NCBI GenBank assembly: GCA_010093515.1
Contig: MU001674.1
Coordinates: forward strand, 606,246-670,245
DNA: 64,000 nucleotides
Direction: 5' to 3'
Source: Lineolata rhizophorae
Lineage: Eukaryota > Ascomycota > Dothideomycetes > Lineolatales > Lineolataceae
Shown: in pieces, positions 45,244-55,615 of the stretch
How positions within the stretch are numbered: position 1 is the first letter of the stretch
Layout: each line of letters starts with the position of its first letter
Translations under genes and position numbers: made by a program
Notes under the pieces: model-generated
The model's database searches: none
The model's input: the letters and a program-made list of their open reading frames with translations, nothing else
Told to the model about the DNA's origin: nothing

Positions 45244-48200
45244 CTATGCCGGATACCCCGAGTACCCATGCGGGGCCTGTTGCTGCTGCTGATGTTGTTG
45301 CTGCTGCTGCACATACCCACTACCGCCACCACCCTGCCCAAACTGCTCCGGCCCCATCTGCAGCCCAGCCTGCTCGAAATCGACCCCAGCAAACCCCAGC
45401 CCATCCGCCTGCAACCCTCCCGCTCCGCCCGCCCCGTTGGCCCCCAAGTAGGACTCGAAGTCGTCGTTGAACGAGGCCGTGTCGACGGGCGACGAGTACA
45501 TCAGCGACTGGCCGTACGACGCCACGGGCGTGATCTGCGGCCGATAGCGGCTCGCGGCGGCGCCGGGCGATTGGTAGCCGTTGACGCCGTTGGCGAGGTT
45601 GCGTTGCTTTGGGGGCACCTTGGGCGGCATGCTCGTCGGCGGGTAGGACTGGATGTAGGCCGATTGGGGAGCGGCAGTGAAATTAAAGGCGGAAGACGGA
45701 GGCTGCGAATGCTGCTGCTGCTGCTGCTGCTGCTGTTGTTGTTGTTGCTGCGATGGCTGCGCGCGCACGTTGAATTGGAGTGGAGGATAAGTGTGCATAG
45801 CTGCCGACGACACGGCAGACGACGGGAGAGAGCTCGAGAATCCAACGGAAAAGCCGGTGTCTAGTGGCTGTAGGCTCGAGCCTCCGTTGTACTGGCTTGG
45901 GTTGTTTGCTGGATAGGCGCTAAAGTTCGCCTGGGACCTCGCGGGCGACAGCGACGGCGCGTGACTGTGCGGCTCGACCGGGCTGATAACACTATCGGCA
46001 TGCAGATTCTTCTGCTCGACAAGAGGTAAAATAGGCATGCTGATTTGCTCCATGTGCTTGGCGAGGTGGACGGTCAGCTTCTTCCAGCTGTTGCAGATGT
46101 TGCCGCAAAAGCGGCACGGTTCGTCCTTCGGTTGCTTTATCGTGTCATTCCGGCAAGCGTCGACAAGGTCCCACACTTGCTCGGAGTGATCTTGGCCCCC
46201 CCAGTTTTGGTTGTCCCCAGCCTTATTGCTCGCTCGGCCGGTCCGGGCTCGAGGCTCGGGAACCTTGTGCTCCCTAACGAGATGCTGGACAAAGTTATCC
46301 TTGCGGAAGCATTGATGCTGGCAGTCGTTGATGTTGCAGGTCCAGCTTTCCAGCTGTCTATGCCTCTCATTCTCGTGTCGGACCCAGTCGGCCTTGCGCT
46401 TGAATGACTTTGGCTCGCTGCAGTTGGGGAACGTGCAAGTGAAAGGTTGGACGTCCTCATGCACGTGCTTAGTCCAATCCGAGGGCTTGAAGAACTTCTT
46501 GACCTTGAAACAGAGGGGGCACTCGAATTCGGCAGGCAGTCGCTTGACCGGAGGAATCGGAACACCAGGCGGGAACTGAGCGGGCACCATCGTACCTTCC
46601 TTTAAGTCCTCTTGGCCATCATCAGAAGCCCCTGAGGAAATGACTTGGAAGCCCATGAATGGGACGTCGCCGTCTTTGTTGCTGGCACGAGGCGGAAGGG
46701 ACTTTGACTCGCCACCCAGAGCAAAGCAAAACTTGCCCGACGGACAGTTCTTGTTCCGGACGTGGTTGAGATGCTTGACCTTGCACTCCTGGAGTCGCTT
46801 GAAGCGACGGATTTGCTCCTGCGCGACGCGTTCTACCATGTACTCGACAAGACGGGGGTTCAACTCGATCGCATGCGACTTGAACCCCTCAGGAGTCGGA
46901 ATAATTGGTATTGTACGAACTTGAAGGTCCATTGTAACAGCATCCACTGGTGAAGCATCTTCGTCGTCTTCGTCGTCAAAGGCACGACTCTTCTTCGGAG
47001 GCACAGGGGGTGGCAGACCGTGATCTGCATCGGCGCTTGGCGTTGCCAGAGTCGGTAAGGGCGGACCACCATGCTGAGTCATAAGCTCTGCAAGACCAGG
47101 TGATCTGCCCAAATCACTGCGGCTACGGCTCCGGCGGATAACATTTTTCGCCTGGGCCCAAGGGCCGGCAGACGTAGTTGCTCCGGCAGCGCTAGTCGGT
47201 GTCACATCCTTGGATGAGGGTGGAACATTAGTGTTGAGCTTTGGTGACTTCGGGCGTCCCCAGCTACCAATGCGTTTCGGACCGGATGGTTGGCTTGGTA
47301 TTGCCGGCTCTGGCGGGTGTGGGCTCGGTGACGATTGTCCGCCCTTCCTCTTGAGGTTATTGCTGTTGGTACGCTTAAAGCCGAATTGGTTGAAAAAGCT
47401 GTTGCGCCGGTCCCGCCTTTCTTTTGGCTCATTCTTATCGGCAATATCGGGTAGAGGCTTTGTCACCCCGCCGACTTGAGACAGACTGGCCAAGTCTGTT
47501 TCGCTCAAACGGCGTGATCCAATGGTCGCCGCCAGTGATGCGCTTTCAATATCGCGAGCCCTCTGGTGGAATCGCATCATTGCCGCGCTAGAAGTGGGAG
47601 GTTGGTACCTTGAGTCAGTCGGTTCTTGCTTGACTGGCGGGTCGATCCATGGCTTGGTGGCAGTCTGCGAGTTCTCATCCGCTTGTGGCGCCTGTGTGAG
47701 TTGTGCAGTGTCATCGGTGTTAGATTCAGCTACATCGATAGGAGCGGGATCTTCATCGTCCGAGTAATCGTATTCACCCAAATCGCTTTGCTCGTCAATA
47801 AGGGCGCCCGGACCTGGGAGGCCCGAATCATCAGGCAGGCCTAGGCCCACAGTACTTCGAAGAGCGGCGTCGTTAGCGCTCTTTGCTCGTGGTCGGCCCG
47901 AAGTCGACCTCCTGTTGCCGACTATGGTAGACGAGCCATCGGTACCGGCGTCGCTTCCAACGTCGTTCTTGGTGAGCCACTCTTGTACCTCGGCATTCTT
48001 CTCGGCGATTTGTCGCTTTTCCTCCGCTTCTTTGAGCGAAGGGACTTCGACTTCCTTGATCTCGTCTCGATCTGCAGGGCCAAGTCCGGCCTGGCCGGAG
48101 GTCTGATTGACTTTCCACGATCCGTCTTCATTTCGATTCGCTGCCAGTGGGTTGGGACAATAGCTGACTTGGACATGAGTCGAAGCATTATCGGACTCAT

Positions 48201-49209
48201 CGTCAGATTCTTCGTCCATCGGGTAGGGCGACAAGTGCGTGCCAGACATGTCGTGATTCCGCTGGTGCGCGGCATTATCGCCATCCCTTGAAGAGGAATC
48301 GCCGACACTGAGGTCGTCAACTCGGACGATGGGGCTCATCAAATGAGCGGGCAGTTGCTGGGCGGCACCGTTTGAGGCGTCAGAATGGCTGCGGGAGCGA
48401 GCAGGGCTTTGCTGCTGGCTGACGGTGGTGTTGAGGTGATGTGGTCTTTCATGGGAATGCTGGTGCATCGACAGCCCGGGGATGTGTGCTTGGGCAAACT
48501 GTGTATTGTGGGGTCTGAAGGCAAGGTGTGACTCGTCATGCTGGCCAGGGCTCGACGAGTTTGTCAGGCTCGGAGAAAGCAGCTGATTAGTCGGTCGGCC
48601 TCCCATCAAGGCCGTGTGCGCGGCCATGGCTCCTGTCGAGAGGCTGGCCGGAATTGCCGTCGACGTCAGATTGAAGGAGTCGTCCAGGGGCCCGGTCTGG
48701 TTGTCGCCGAGATGAAGCAGCGGGCCGAACTGGTCGTTTATAAAACTCTCGTCGAGGGCCGGTGTGGTATAGGTGCTGAGGTCGGCGTGCCCTTGCTCCG
48801 ACAGATAGCCCTCGGAGCTGAGCTGGTCATTGGAGGCGCCCGACGGCGAAAGGTTGTTATAACCAAGGTTCTGAGCCGAGGACCCGGCGGGATCTGGCTG
48901 CTGGAGATAGTCATGCGGCATCGAGCGATACTGCTGGAAGTCGACGCCGGCGGGGCCTGCGATAAAGGAAGAGGGGTCCGGAGCAGAGGTGTCGGCTTGT
49001 AAATTACTTGAAGACGCGGAGTGGCTCAGCCCATTTGCGGCCAGGTAGCTAGCGCCAGTGGCTGGGTCCGCCGAGAAGGGGAAGGAAAAAGCCGAGAAGC
49101 CATGTTGGGCGAAATCGCCTTCGGCAGCCTGGGCAGACATGAAGGCGCCGAGGTCACCGTTGGAATTGCGCCGCGGCCGCTCTTGGCCGGGGCGCTCCAC
49201 GGCAGACAT
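45244..49209 (-). CDS. Large C2H2 zinc-finger protein with poly-Gln tracts
   Basis: Uninterrupted frame of 1,321 residues, probably a transcription regulator. The N-terminal two thirds are low in complexity (Ser/Gln/Asp/Pro-rich, with acidic patches near 340-420 and 480-500). A basic patch with RRNSFFNQFGFKR occurs at about 610, and KNVIRRSRSRSDLG near 690 could help nuclear entry. Fingers sit at about 890-1065: CPLCFKVKKFF, FTCTFPNC, WTCNINDCQHQC and CRFCGNICNSW, the last followed by HLAKHMEQISMPILPL, a tail common in Pezizomycotina C2H2 proteins. The C-terminus has a Q13 tract (45712-45750) and further Gln/His runs before GYSGYPA. MSAVERPGQERPRRNS is the first Met of the frame. No intron is needed. 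Function cannot be named. Confidence 0.85.
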   Translation of the reverse strand: MSAVERPGQERPRRNSNGDLGAFMSAQAAEGDFAQHGFSAFSFPFSADPATGASYLAANGLSHSASSSNLQADTSAPDPSSFIAGPAGVDFQQYRSMPHDYLQQPDPAGSSAQNLGYNNLSPSGASNDQLSSEGYLSEQGHADLSTYTTPALDESFINDQFGPLLHLGDNQTGPLDDSFNLTSTAIPASLSTGAMAAHTALMGGRPTNQLLSPSLTNSSSPGQHDESHLAFRPHNTQFAQAHIPGLSMHQHSHERPHHLNTTVSQQQSPARSRSHSDASNGAAQQLPAHLMSPIVRVDDLSVGDSSSRDGDNAAHQRNHDMSGTHLSPYPMDEESDDESDNASTHVQVSYCPNPLAANRNEDGSWKVNQTSGQAGLGPADRDEIKEVEVPSLKEAEEKRQIAEKNAEVQEWLTKNDVGSDAGTDGSSTIVGNRRSTSGRPRAKSANDAALRSTVGLGLPDDSGLPGPGALIDEQSDLGEYDYSDDEDPAPIDVAESNTDDTAQLTQAPQADENSQTATKPWIDPPVKQEPTDSRYQPPTSSAAMMRFHQRARDIESASLAATIGSRRLSETDLASLSQVGGVTKPLPDIADKNEPKERRDRRNSFFNQFGFKRTNSNNLKRKGGQSSPSPHPPEPAIPSQPSGPKRIGSWGRPKSPKLNTNVPPSSKDVTPTSAAGATTSAGPWAQAKNVIRRSRSRSDLGRSPGLAELMTQHGGPPLPTLATPSADADHGLPPPVPPKKSRAFDDEDDEDASPVDAVTMDLQVRTIPIIPTPEGFKSHAIELNPRLVEYMVERVAQEQIRRFKRLQECKVKHLNHVRNKNCPSGKFCFALGGESKSLPPRASNKDGDVPFMGFQVISSGASDDGQEDLKEGTMVPAQFPPGVPIPPVKRLPAEFECPLCFKVKKFFKPSDWTKHVHEDVQPFTCTFPNCSEPKSFKRKADWVRHENERHRQLESWTCNINDCQHQCFRKDNFVQHLVREHKVPEPRARTGRASNKAGDNQNWGGQDHSEQVWDLVDACRNDTIKQPKDEPCRFCGNICNSWKKLTVHLAKHMEQISMPILPLVEQKNLHADSVISPVEPHSHAPSLSPARSQANFSAYPANNPSQYNGGSSLQPLDTGFSVGFSSSLPSSAVSSAAMHTYPPLQFNVRAQPSQQQQQQQQQQQQQHSQPPSSAFNFTAAPQSAYIQSYPPTSMPPKVPPKQRNLANGVNGYQSPGAAASRYRPQITPVASYGQSLMYSSPVDTASFNDDFESYLGANGAGGAGGLQADGLGFAGVDFEQAGLQMGPEQFGQGGGGSGYVQQQQQHQQQQQAPHGYSGYPA
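45712..45750 (-). repeat. Poly-glutamine (CAG/CAA)13 tract
   Basis: Thirteen consecutive Gln codons, mixed CAG and CAA, near the C-terminus of the large C2H2 protein. Pure CAG at one end makes it prone to slippage; CAA interruptions are at the other. Confidence 0.95.
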
Positions 49210-51807
49210 GGCGACTAAGCGGAGCGACGACGACGAGCCAGAACCGTGGCTTCAGATGACGGGTTGGGGGAGCGACGGTCGGCGCGGCGCGGCCTGGCCT
49301 GCACTGTGCAGAGCAGCGTCCCGGAGAGCCAGTCAGGGTGACGTTGGGAGTCGCGGCCAGGCGGCCATTCGGTCGTTGCCGTCGCGAGCAGTGAGTGGGT
49401 CGTGTGCGTCGCGAGCGCGGGCGAGGGGATCGCTTGGACGGTCTCTGCGGCGGCGGGATCGAGGTCGCGCAAGCAGGAGGAGAGCGGCCGACGGGGCAGG
49501 ATCGGCGAGAATGACAAGGCGCGGCCACGAGCGAAAAGCCCGTCGTCTCGTCTCGGGCAGGTTCCGGGAAAAGCGTTCGGGAGAGGTGAAGAGGGAGGAC
49601 GGTAGCGGGGCTGAGCGCGGCGGAGCCACAGAGCCTACGGAGCCCTCGAATCAGAGCCCGTCGCGCGAGGGACAGGGCCACCGCAGCGGCCGGGGCGTGT
49701 GGGCGTCCGCGTTCGTACCGCGCGCGGCAGGGCTCCCTCGAGGCTCTGTCGCGCCCGTACCTTGCTGGCAGGACGAACCCGCCGCCGCCGCGGGCTTGCA
49801 GTCAGCCTGCAGTTTCGCGGGCCCTAGTCCCCAAGCAAACCCGCCCCGGGCAGAGATGGCACGCTCGTCTGGCACGCTCGTCTGGCACGCTCGTCTGGCA
49901 CGCTCGTCTGGCACGCTACTCGGCCCGCGAGGCAGATTCGCAGCCCTCGCGCCCGGCCTCGTCCGCGAGCCACCCAACGTCGCCGAAGCGTCCGGCGCGG
50001 TAGAGCCATGGCTCCCTATCCCGGCGGCTGCTCCCGCCCGCCGGCGCCATTGGTTCGCGTCCACTTTCCGCGCCATGGATGCGGTCGATCCGGAGGCCGC
50101 CTTGACCTACGACTTCCATTCGCCGCTGCCTGCGCCTGTCGCCGACTCCGCCCACCTTCGACGTCGCATAGCCCGACCGTCGCTCGCAAATTGACCTCTT
50201 TGGCTGCCGGCTCGCCGCGTCGGATTCGGTGCCGATGCGCGCAGCTAGGCGAAGCAATTCGTTCCCGGTCCTGGTCAACAATCCGCATTGCCTCATCCTT
50301 TGGATCAAACATGCGACTTCAGTCTGTTTTCCTGTTCTTTCGGCGTCCACGTCCGCGCCGGAGTACCTGCGCATGCTCGCTAGCGTCGCGGCGGCCATGC
50401 ATAAACAGCGCGCCCTTCCTCTTCGGTCGCCAGAAGAGTTCTAGAAGTCTGCCTTGAAGCACGCGACTCCGGAGACGGTTCGCGTGGGGCACGGAGAACC
50501 GCGTAGAATAGCCGTTTCGAAGCGCCTCTACGGAATAACCACCCAGCAGACGACCCACAGCCCAGTGGGCTTCGCCGGTTAGATGCTCTCGGCACTTGGA
50601 ACGTCAAATGTCGTCCCCATACCAAGTGTCCTCGTCGCGAAGTCGGTTGTGATGAATGTCGGGTCGAACAGGCGCCAAGAAAACGGCCGGCCGACTCAAC
50701 GTGAGCCGCGCCTCCCAGACGCCCGGATGTCGACAGACTTTGTGATGCAGCAGAAGTCTGCGGCTTAAAGCCTATTCTAATGCTCCATACAAAGTGTGGC
50801 TGACGTTTCAGGCGGCATGAGTGGCGGTGCCGACGAAACACGCCAAGAATCTAACAACGAGCATCAAGACAACGCCTCTCGTTTCACCCGACTCAATTCT
50901 CGAACAAAACATCCCTGGCGCAAGAGGTGGATACCAGTAGTTTTGTTCCAATGACCGAGCTAGAATTAGGGTGGAATTATTCCGTAATGCGCCGCGTCGA
51001 CTTGCCTTTGTGCCATAGCGAGCTTCCTGGGTTTCCCCACATAGGTACACAGATTGTTGGGTTCTATTAAAAGACATCCCCGTTCTATATGTACACCAAA
51101 AGTCTTCGCAATTCAAATTCAATAACCAGTGTTATTGCACCGCACGAACAGTAAGAGCAACCTTCTCTACTGATATGCACCTCGTATAATATTTAATTCG
51201 CCCCGAACTAATAGGGTAGATCACTTGACCTGGGAGTTCTCACGTGGCGAGCTCAGTTGCTAGCGAGGCTACTACTCTCACTTGAGGCAAAGAATAGTAA
51301 CAAAAGTGGTGCATGTCTAGCCTGTTAAAAATATAGAGGTCCGGTGTGTGTGCCTGCCCGCTGCTTTTTCATTCCGTAACATAAGAAAAGGGAAAAAGAT
51401 TAGAACCCAACGGATAGGAGGGCAGTCTAAGCTATGGGATCTACCAAATCCCCATAAGCCCTTTGTGTCTCTATTTTGTGTTCTCAAGCAACATACAACC
51501 GGGAGTTCGGCACGCACTACTAAGGCCGCTAGGAAATGAAAGGGGCAAGAAAAGAAAAGGAAAAAATGGAAATTTATCGTGCCGATATTCAGCACTGCTA
51601 AACCCAACCGAAGCATGCTCTATAAGTTGCAACGCTGGGCAAGCGCAGTGGGGGAAAGAAAGAAAACCCAATAGACATGAAAATGGATGTGTGAAAACTG
51701 AGGCTGCAACTTCCTCGTTTTTTATTCATTGAAAGAGGTGCCAAGCTAATGCAGAATCCTTCTATCCGTCTGACGAGGCACCGTCAATCGTGTAACTTTT
51801 TGAGACT
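49210..51807. promoter_or_regulatory. Upstream region of the large C2H2 gene, then gene-poor DNA
   Basis: GC-rich to about 50500, with the tandem 13-bp array at 49858-49917, then shifting to AT-richer sequence. Open frames on both strands in the GC-rich part are Arg/Ala/Pro-rich artefacts. A short plus-strand frame near 50816 (45 codons) has no motif. The right end holds the 3' flank of the small secreted protein gene. No other gene is supported. Confidence 0.4.
49858..49917 (+). repeat. Tandem array, 4.6 copies of a 13-bp unit
   Basis: Four perfect copies of GGCACGCTCGTCT in a row plus a partial fifth (GGCACGCT), 650 bp upstream of the C2H2 start codon. The units are identical, so the array is recent or under constraint. 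A protein-binding role is possible but not shown. Confidence 0.95.
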
Positions 51808-52198
51808 CTAACAATCCGGAAGACAATCGACGCACTTGCCGAAGACCAATGTCAGCTCGACACTTAGCATTTTGCAGCGAGACAACTAAGACCCTACTTA
51901 CGTTCTTTCGATAGACGCAGACTTCGTGCTGACAGATGACAATAAATGCCCGGTTCCCAGGGTAACGCTGCGATATTAGTTAGACGTGTGAGTATGAAAT
52001 GTCTCAAGAGATAGTTCTTTATCATACGGCCAAGCAGGCATCATAGCGCTTAAGACAGGAGCCGCAGATATCATTCTCCGAACTTGTGGCCATGTCGAGA
52101 TCTGGAGAGAGTGAAGAAGTCTCAGCCGCGGCGGTGCCCGCGATCGCAGAGCCCGCCCATGCCAGAAATGCAAGGCTAGAGTAAAAGAAACCCTTCAT
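51808..52198 (-). CDS. Small secreted cysteine-rich protein (87 aa)
   Basis: Predicted secreted protein with eight cysteines; I recognise no family. Three minus-strand exons: 52198-52028, 51967-51902 and 51834-51808. Intron 1 is 60 nt (GTATGA...ATCGCAG) with a near-ideal branch site CTAACTAAT; intron 2 is 67 nt (GTAAGT...GGCAAG) with branch GCTGAC. Both fall between codons. Residues 1-20 (MKGFFYSSLAFLAWAGSAIA) make a clear signal peptide. After an Ala/Ser/Thr-rich linker, all eight Cys lie in residues 45-87: C45, C48, C55, C69, C74, C80, C83 and C87, the last being the final residue. Without splicing the first exon stops at once, so the gene is nearly invisible as an open frame. Size and Cys pattern are those of fungal effector-like or antimicrobial proteins; that role is inference. 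The gene sits alone in a gene-poor region. Confidence 0.7.
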
Positions 52199-54214
52199 AG
52201 TCGGTAAAGGGCCTGAACTGTAAGGTCTAATAAATTTGCCTTTTGGTGGGGGTATAAATGCGAAGGTGAGTCAACATAGAGGGAGATGGCGTCCATCGAG
52301 CGGTTTTGTATTGCTCATAGGTATGATTGCTTAACTAGCAAATATCGAATTCACTCTGCATTTCACCTTCCTCCGAGGCCGCACAGTCCAAAAGCTAGTC
52401 GTATGTAAAGGCTCTAAAGCTCATCAAGAAGCGAACCTATAAGAGTGGGAATACCAAACTTGCTTAGGGCCCATGACTCAAGCAAAGCCGCAAGTAAATG
52501 GTATACGTGAATGTCGATAGCATACAGAACTCCATCGGTTACTACTCACTTGGCAGCATCGACCTATGACCTATCTCATCCCTCCTCATGCATGGCCAAG
52601 CCTAATGCTCAGCATATGGTACAGGAAAGCATAGTACAGAGCTAGAGAAATGTGCCTCCAAAATGTGTTGGAAAAAAAAAGATGTGCGTATGGCCCTAGC
52701 AGGATTCGAACCAGTGCACTTCAGAATCACATCCCCAGCCTGCTTTACCTCCTTTCCAGCAGTTTTCTGCCTCAACATAATCAAAAGAAGAAAAAAATGA
52801 CAAAAAAACGAACCCATTGGGGAGCAAATGACTCTTTTAAGACCTCTCGGCCCCCTCCGATCAGCGACGTGACCCAAGGGTTGGTTTTTTGCCTTTTAAT
52901 CACCCGTTGTCCCCGAAAAGTCCGAAGACCAAACGCTAACCAACTACGCCACAAGGGCATAGCGGAAAGGACTGGGTTAGAAGACAACTACCACAACATA
53001 ATATATATATTTTAAGCCGTAGAAGTTTAAAACAAATATCCAAGTTTACCAAGGCAACGTAAACTAGGAGCGCCTTGCTGTCGCAAGATGGCCGGGTTTC
53101 GCTGCAAAGGACAATTCTGAAGCGCACAGCTTCGTCAAGCGCGTGCGAGCACACGCCTCTGTACGGGGAAATTGGCCCCCATTCACAGTCTCCGGTCTTG
53201 CACACTCGACCAAAGTGTCCACCCTAGGAGGCTTCAGAGAATGTATTCTACCGGGCACTGCCTAAATAAAGGAATATGACTTTGGCCAAATGTTGTGGTA
53301 TGGCCCCCCAACGTGCCGCAATACTTTCGGCGCGTGGGTGTCTCTTTACTAGAGCAGCACACAATGTAGACGAAGCAGCTTATCTTCAGATAAGAAAGAA
53401 AAATATCCACGAATGTAAATGAGCGAATACTCGAGATATCTACATCACTCGAGAGCTACGCCTATATTCCCAGCCTTTTCTTGCGCTCGGCAGGAGAACT
53501 GCTACAGCTAGGATACGCAACAAAACTACGCGGGATATTGATTGAGTTGGGTCCTAGAAACATATGACTAGCTAGTACGAAAAGCTAGGGACATAACAGC
53601 GACCAGCGGTGGAGGAACAAGAGAGTGTAATGTGTTCGTAGAGGCCATGGGAGAAACTTGAGAGCACGACGAGATGATGTGAGGTTCAGCGCAGGTTGGG
53701 GCTAGAAGGACGCGGGCCGACTGCTCCCGGAAAGCAGTAATCCGGCGCTAGGGCGAATAAGGGGATGATGTGAAGATCCCCGCTCGGATAGAAGGAAACT
53801 AGCAAATCTCCCGTCGCCCTTCCGCCGATGAGCTCAGCACTTGATGCGGTCCATGATGGCCTCGTGCCGCCCTCCAACAACACGAGGATATCGTCTCCTG
53901 CTTCGTCCTCCTCCTTCCCCTCATTTCTCGTTTTCTCAGCTTTCAACGTCGACGCCCCACGCCGCGCCTTGTCATGGAATTGTGGCTGCGGCACGAGCCC
54001 CTCTGACAGGCTGTTTCACATGTGACAACAGGCCACTCCGCACCAGTTTCCACCTTCCCCCCTCCTAGTTCCCGCTTGTGCATCCTCCATATCTTCATCT
54101 GCTTCGCTCAAGAAGTGCGTATACTGGGTAGTTGCCCATAGGATTAATAGGAAATCTGTCTTTCCGCTTTTGTGGTTTTAAATTAGGCTGTCTGCTACCG
54201 ACAAACCTTCCCGA
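52199..54214. other. AT-richer, gene-poor spacer
   Basis: Upstream of the small secreted protein gene, with a plus-strand-reading TATAAA near 52254 and the polymerase III-like unit at 52672-52958. From 53000 to 53650 nothing is recognisable. A 102-codon minus-strand frame (53686-53994) is open but shows no motif. The last 200 bp are the promoter side of the next gene. Confidence 0.4.
52672..52958 (-). ncRNA. RNA polymerase III-like unit with tRNA-like ends
   Basis: On the minus strand a tRNA-like 5' half starts at 52958 (GCCCTTG, then TGGCGTAGTTGG, which fits the A-box, and an anticodon-like loop CTTCGGA). A perfect B-box GGTTCGAATCC is at 52702-52712, followed by CTAGGGC and CCA. A run of nine T follows 18 nt later (52672-52680), as in polymerase III terminators. 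The halves are about 220 nt apart. The ends pair in 6 of 7 positions only if shifted by one base, and the T-stem has mismatches, so this is not a normal tRNA gene. Another T7 run lies inside. It could be a decayed tRNA, two remnants, or a tRNA-derived short interspersed element. Confidence 0.3.
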
Positions 54215-54274
54215 ATGCCACTCCCTATTTCCGCCTTCGAAACAAACTACACTTCTACATCAGAAGCAGGCGCC

Positions 54275-55615
54275 ATGGCCTCAGCAATCCCTCCGCCCTT
54301 TCCTCGCGATCTCCTTCAGCCGCTCCTTGCTTTCCTCCCAACATCGTTCGTCTCGACGCAGCCACCTCCCGAGCTTCTTCCTCACCTCACCCCGATATTG
54401 CGCCAGCGGGTGCAATACTCTTCGTTGGGTGGCTCTTCTGATTCATGGTTGACCAAGCTCAACTGGGATTCGCACCAGGCTTCCAAGCTGCCTGGTGCAA
54501 TTGAGTCCATCATGAGCTTGCTAGAGCCGCACCCGGTGTCGGGAGAGGTCGAAGCGCCTGAAGTTGAGCAAATGCGGTTCCGTCGGCTCGACCGCGAGAC
54601 ACTACATTCGCGTATGGATATGGTGGATCATGGCTTGGCGGCGATATTTCTGTGGTGTATGGGCGAAGGCGGCAAGCCTGGCGAAGGGTGGAAATTGGCT
54701 GAGCTGCGGTGTTTGGAAGACGCGGAGAATGGTGGGCCGTGGGCTACTAGCATGCCCGAAGCTGAAAAGGCGTACGCGAATGGGCTTGGTCCTGCAACGA
54801 ACGGGGCGACTATCAAGCATGCGGACATTGGCGTGGGTCAACATGCTGCCTCACATGCTGAGGATACCGCTGACTCCGATGACGATGACTACTGGAATTC
54901 TTACGATAGAACTCCGGGGCGAACGCCCGCACAGCGATCTCCTGCCCCGGGTAATCTTTCGTCTAACAGTGGGAATGGCCTTTGTGGGCCAGCTCCGGCA
55001 GCAGGCCTTCGAGATTCAGCGGCGGACGAGATGGACTACTATGCACAGTATGCGGAGGTTCAGCCTGCAATGGATGCTCACGATCCTGATGAGGCTAAAG
55101 CGGCCGATGGCCATGAATCGACCTTGGACGGTATGAGAATTCTAGAGGAGTTGCGACGTGCACGAGAGCAGGCCGAGCAACATCAACACCAAAATGGAGG
55201 AGCGCCGTCTTCCTTGTTGCAAGACGAACAACGAGAACAATCGCAGCCTGAGAATATCGAACACTCCACCGGAATCCCAGACCATCCGACCTGGAACTTC
55301 TCTATTAATCCTCCCGAGATCCCGACGTCCTTAGCGGGCGTGACCACATCTGCGCCCGCTCCAACCTCAATGCCAGCAAAAGTGGACATTCTCGAGCAGA
55401 CCGCTATTGGTATGCACCAAAACGAAGGTGAACGAAGAATCAATCAAGCCGAAGTCGGCGTGCGCCAACACATCAGCACAAGTATGAAGAGCATGTTCCG
55501 GCTAGCACGGGCCGCTGGAATTGATAGGGAGGAGTTTGACAACATGATCAAGGTGGAATTGGAGCTGTTGCCACTACTGGACAATTTGGATGGTGGAATT
55601 AATGGAGACGCGTAG
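54275..55615 (+). CDS. Conserved hypothetical protein, acidic middle
   Basis: Uninterrupted frame of 446 residues from MASAIPPPFPRDLL; an in-frame ATG 60 nt upstream (54215) would add 20 residues of poor quality, so the inner start is preferred. I recognise no domain. Residues 1-180 look folded: PPELLPHLTPILRQRVQYSS, a Leu-rich helix, and DRETLHSRMDMVDHGLAAIF, with several Trp. The middle (about 200-390) is acidic, Ser/Pro/Gln-rich and probably disordered, with DSDDDDYWNSYDRTPG. A coiled segment LEELRRAREQAEQHQHQ follows. The C-terminal 60 residues form helices (QHISTSMKSMFRLARAAGID, then EEFDNMIKVELELLPLLDNL). The two-ended pattern is typical of conserved fungal proteins of unknown role. No membrane segment or signal is visible. 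Confidence 0.75.
   Translation: MASAIPPPFPRDLLQPLLAFLPTSFVSTQPPPELLPHLTPILRQRVQYSSLGGSSDSWLTKLNWDSHQASKLPGAIESIMSLLEPHPVSGEVEAPEVEQMRFRRLDRETLHSRMDMVDHGLAAIFLWCMGEGGKPGEGWKLAELRCLEDAENGGPWATSMPEAEKAYANGLGPATNGATIKHADIGVGQHAASHAEDTADSDDDDYWNSYDRTPGRTPAQRSPAPGNLSSNSGNGLCGPAPAAGLRDSAADEMDYYAQYAEVQPAMDAHDPDEAKAADGHESTLDGMRILEELRRAREQAEQHQHQNGGAPSSLLQDEQREQSQPENIEHSTGIPDHPTWNFSINPPEIPTSLAGVTTSAPAPTSMPAKVDILEQTAIGMHQNEGERRINQAEVGVRQHISTSMKSMFRLARAAGIDREEFDNMIKVELELLPLLDNLDGGINGDA

Noticed and set aside
53686-53994. 102-codon minus-strand frame upstream of the hypothetical gene
   Set aside because: Partly protein-like, but no motif, no splice support, and opposite frames are also open. Left out for lack of evidence.
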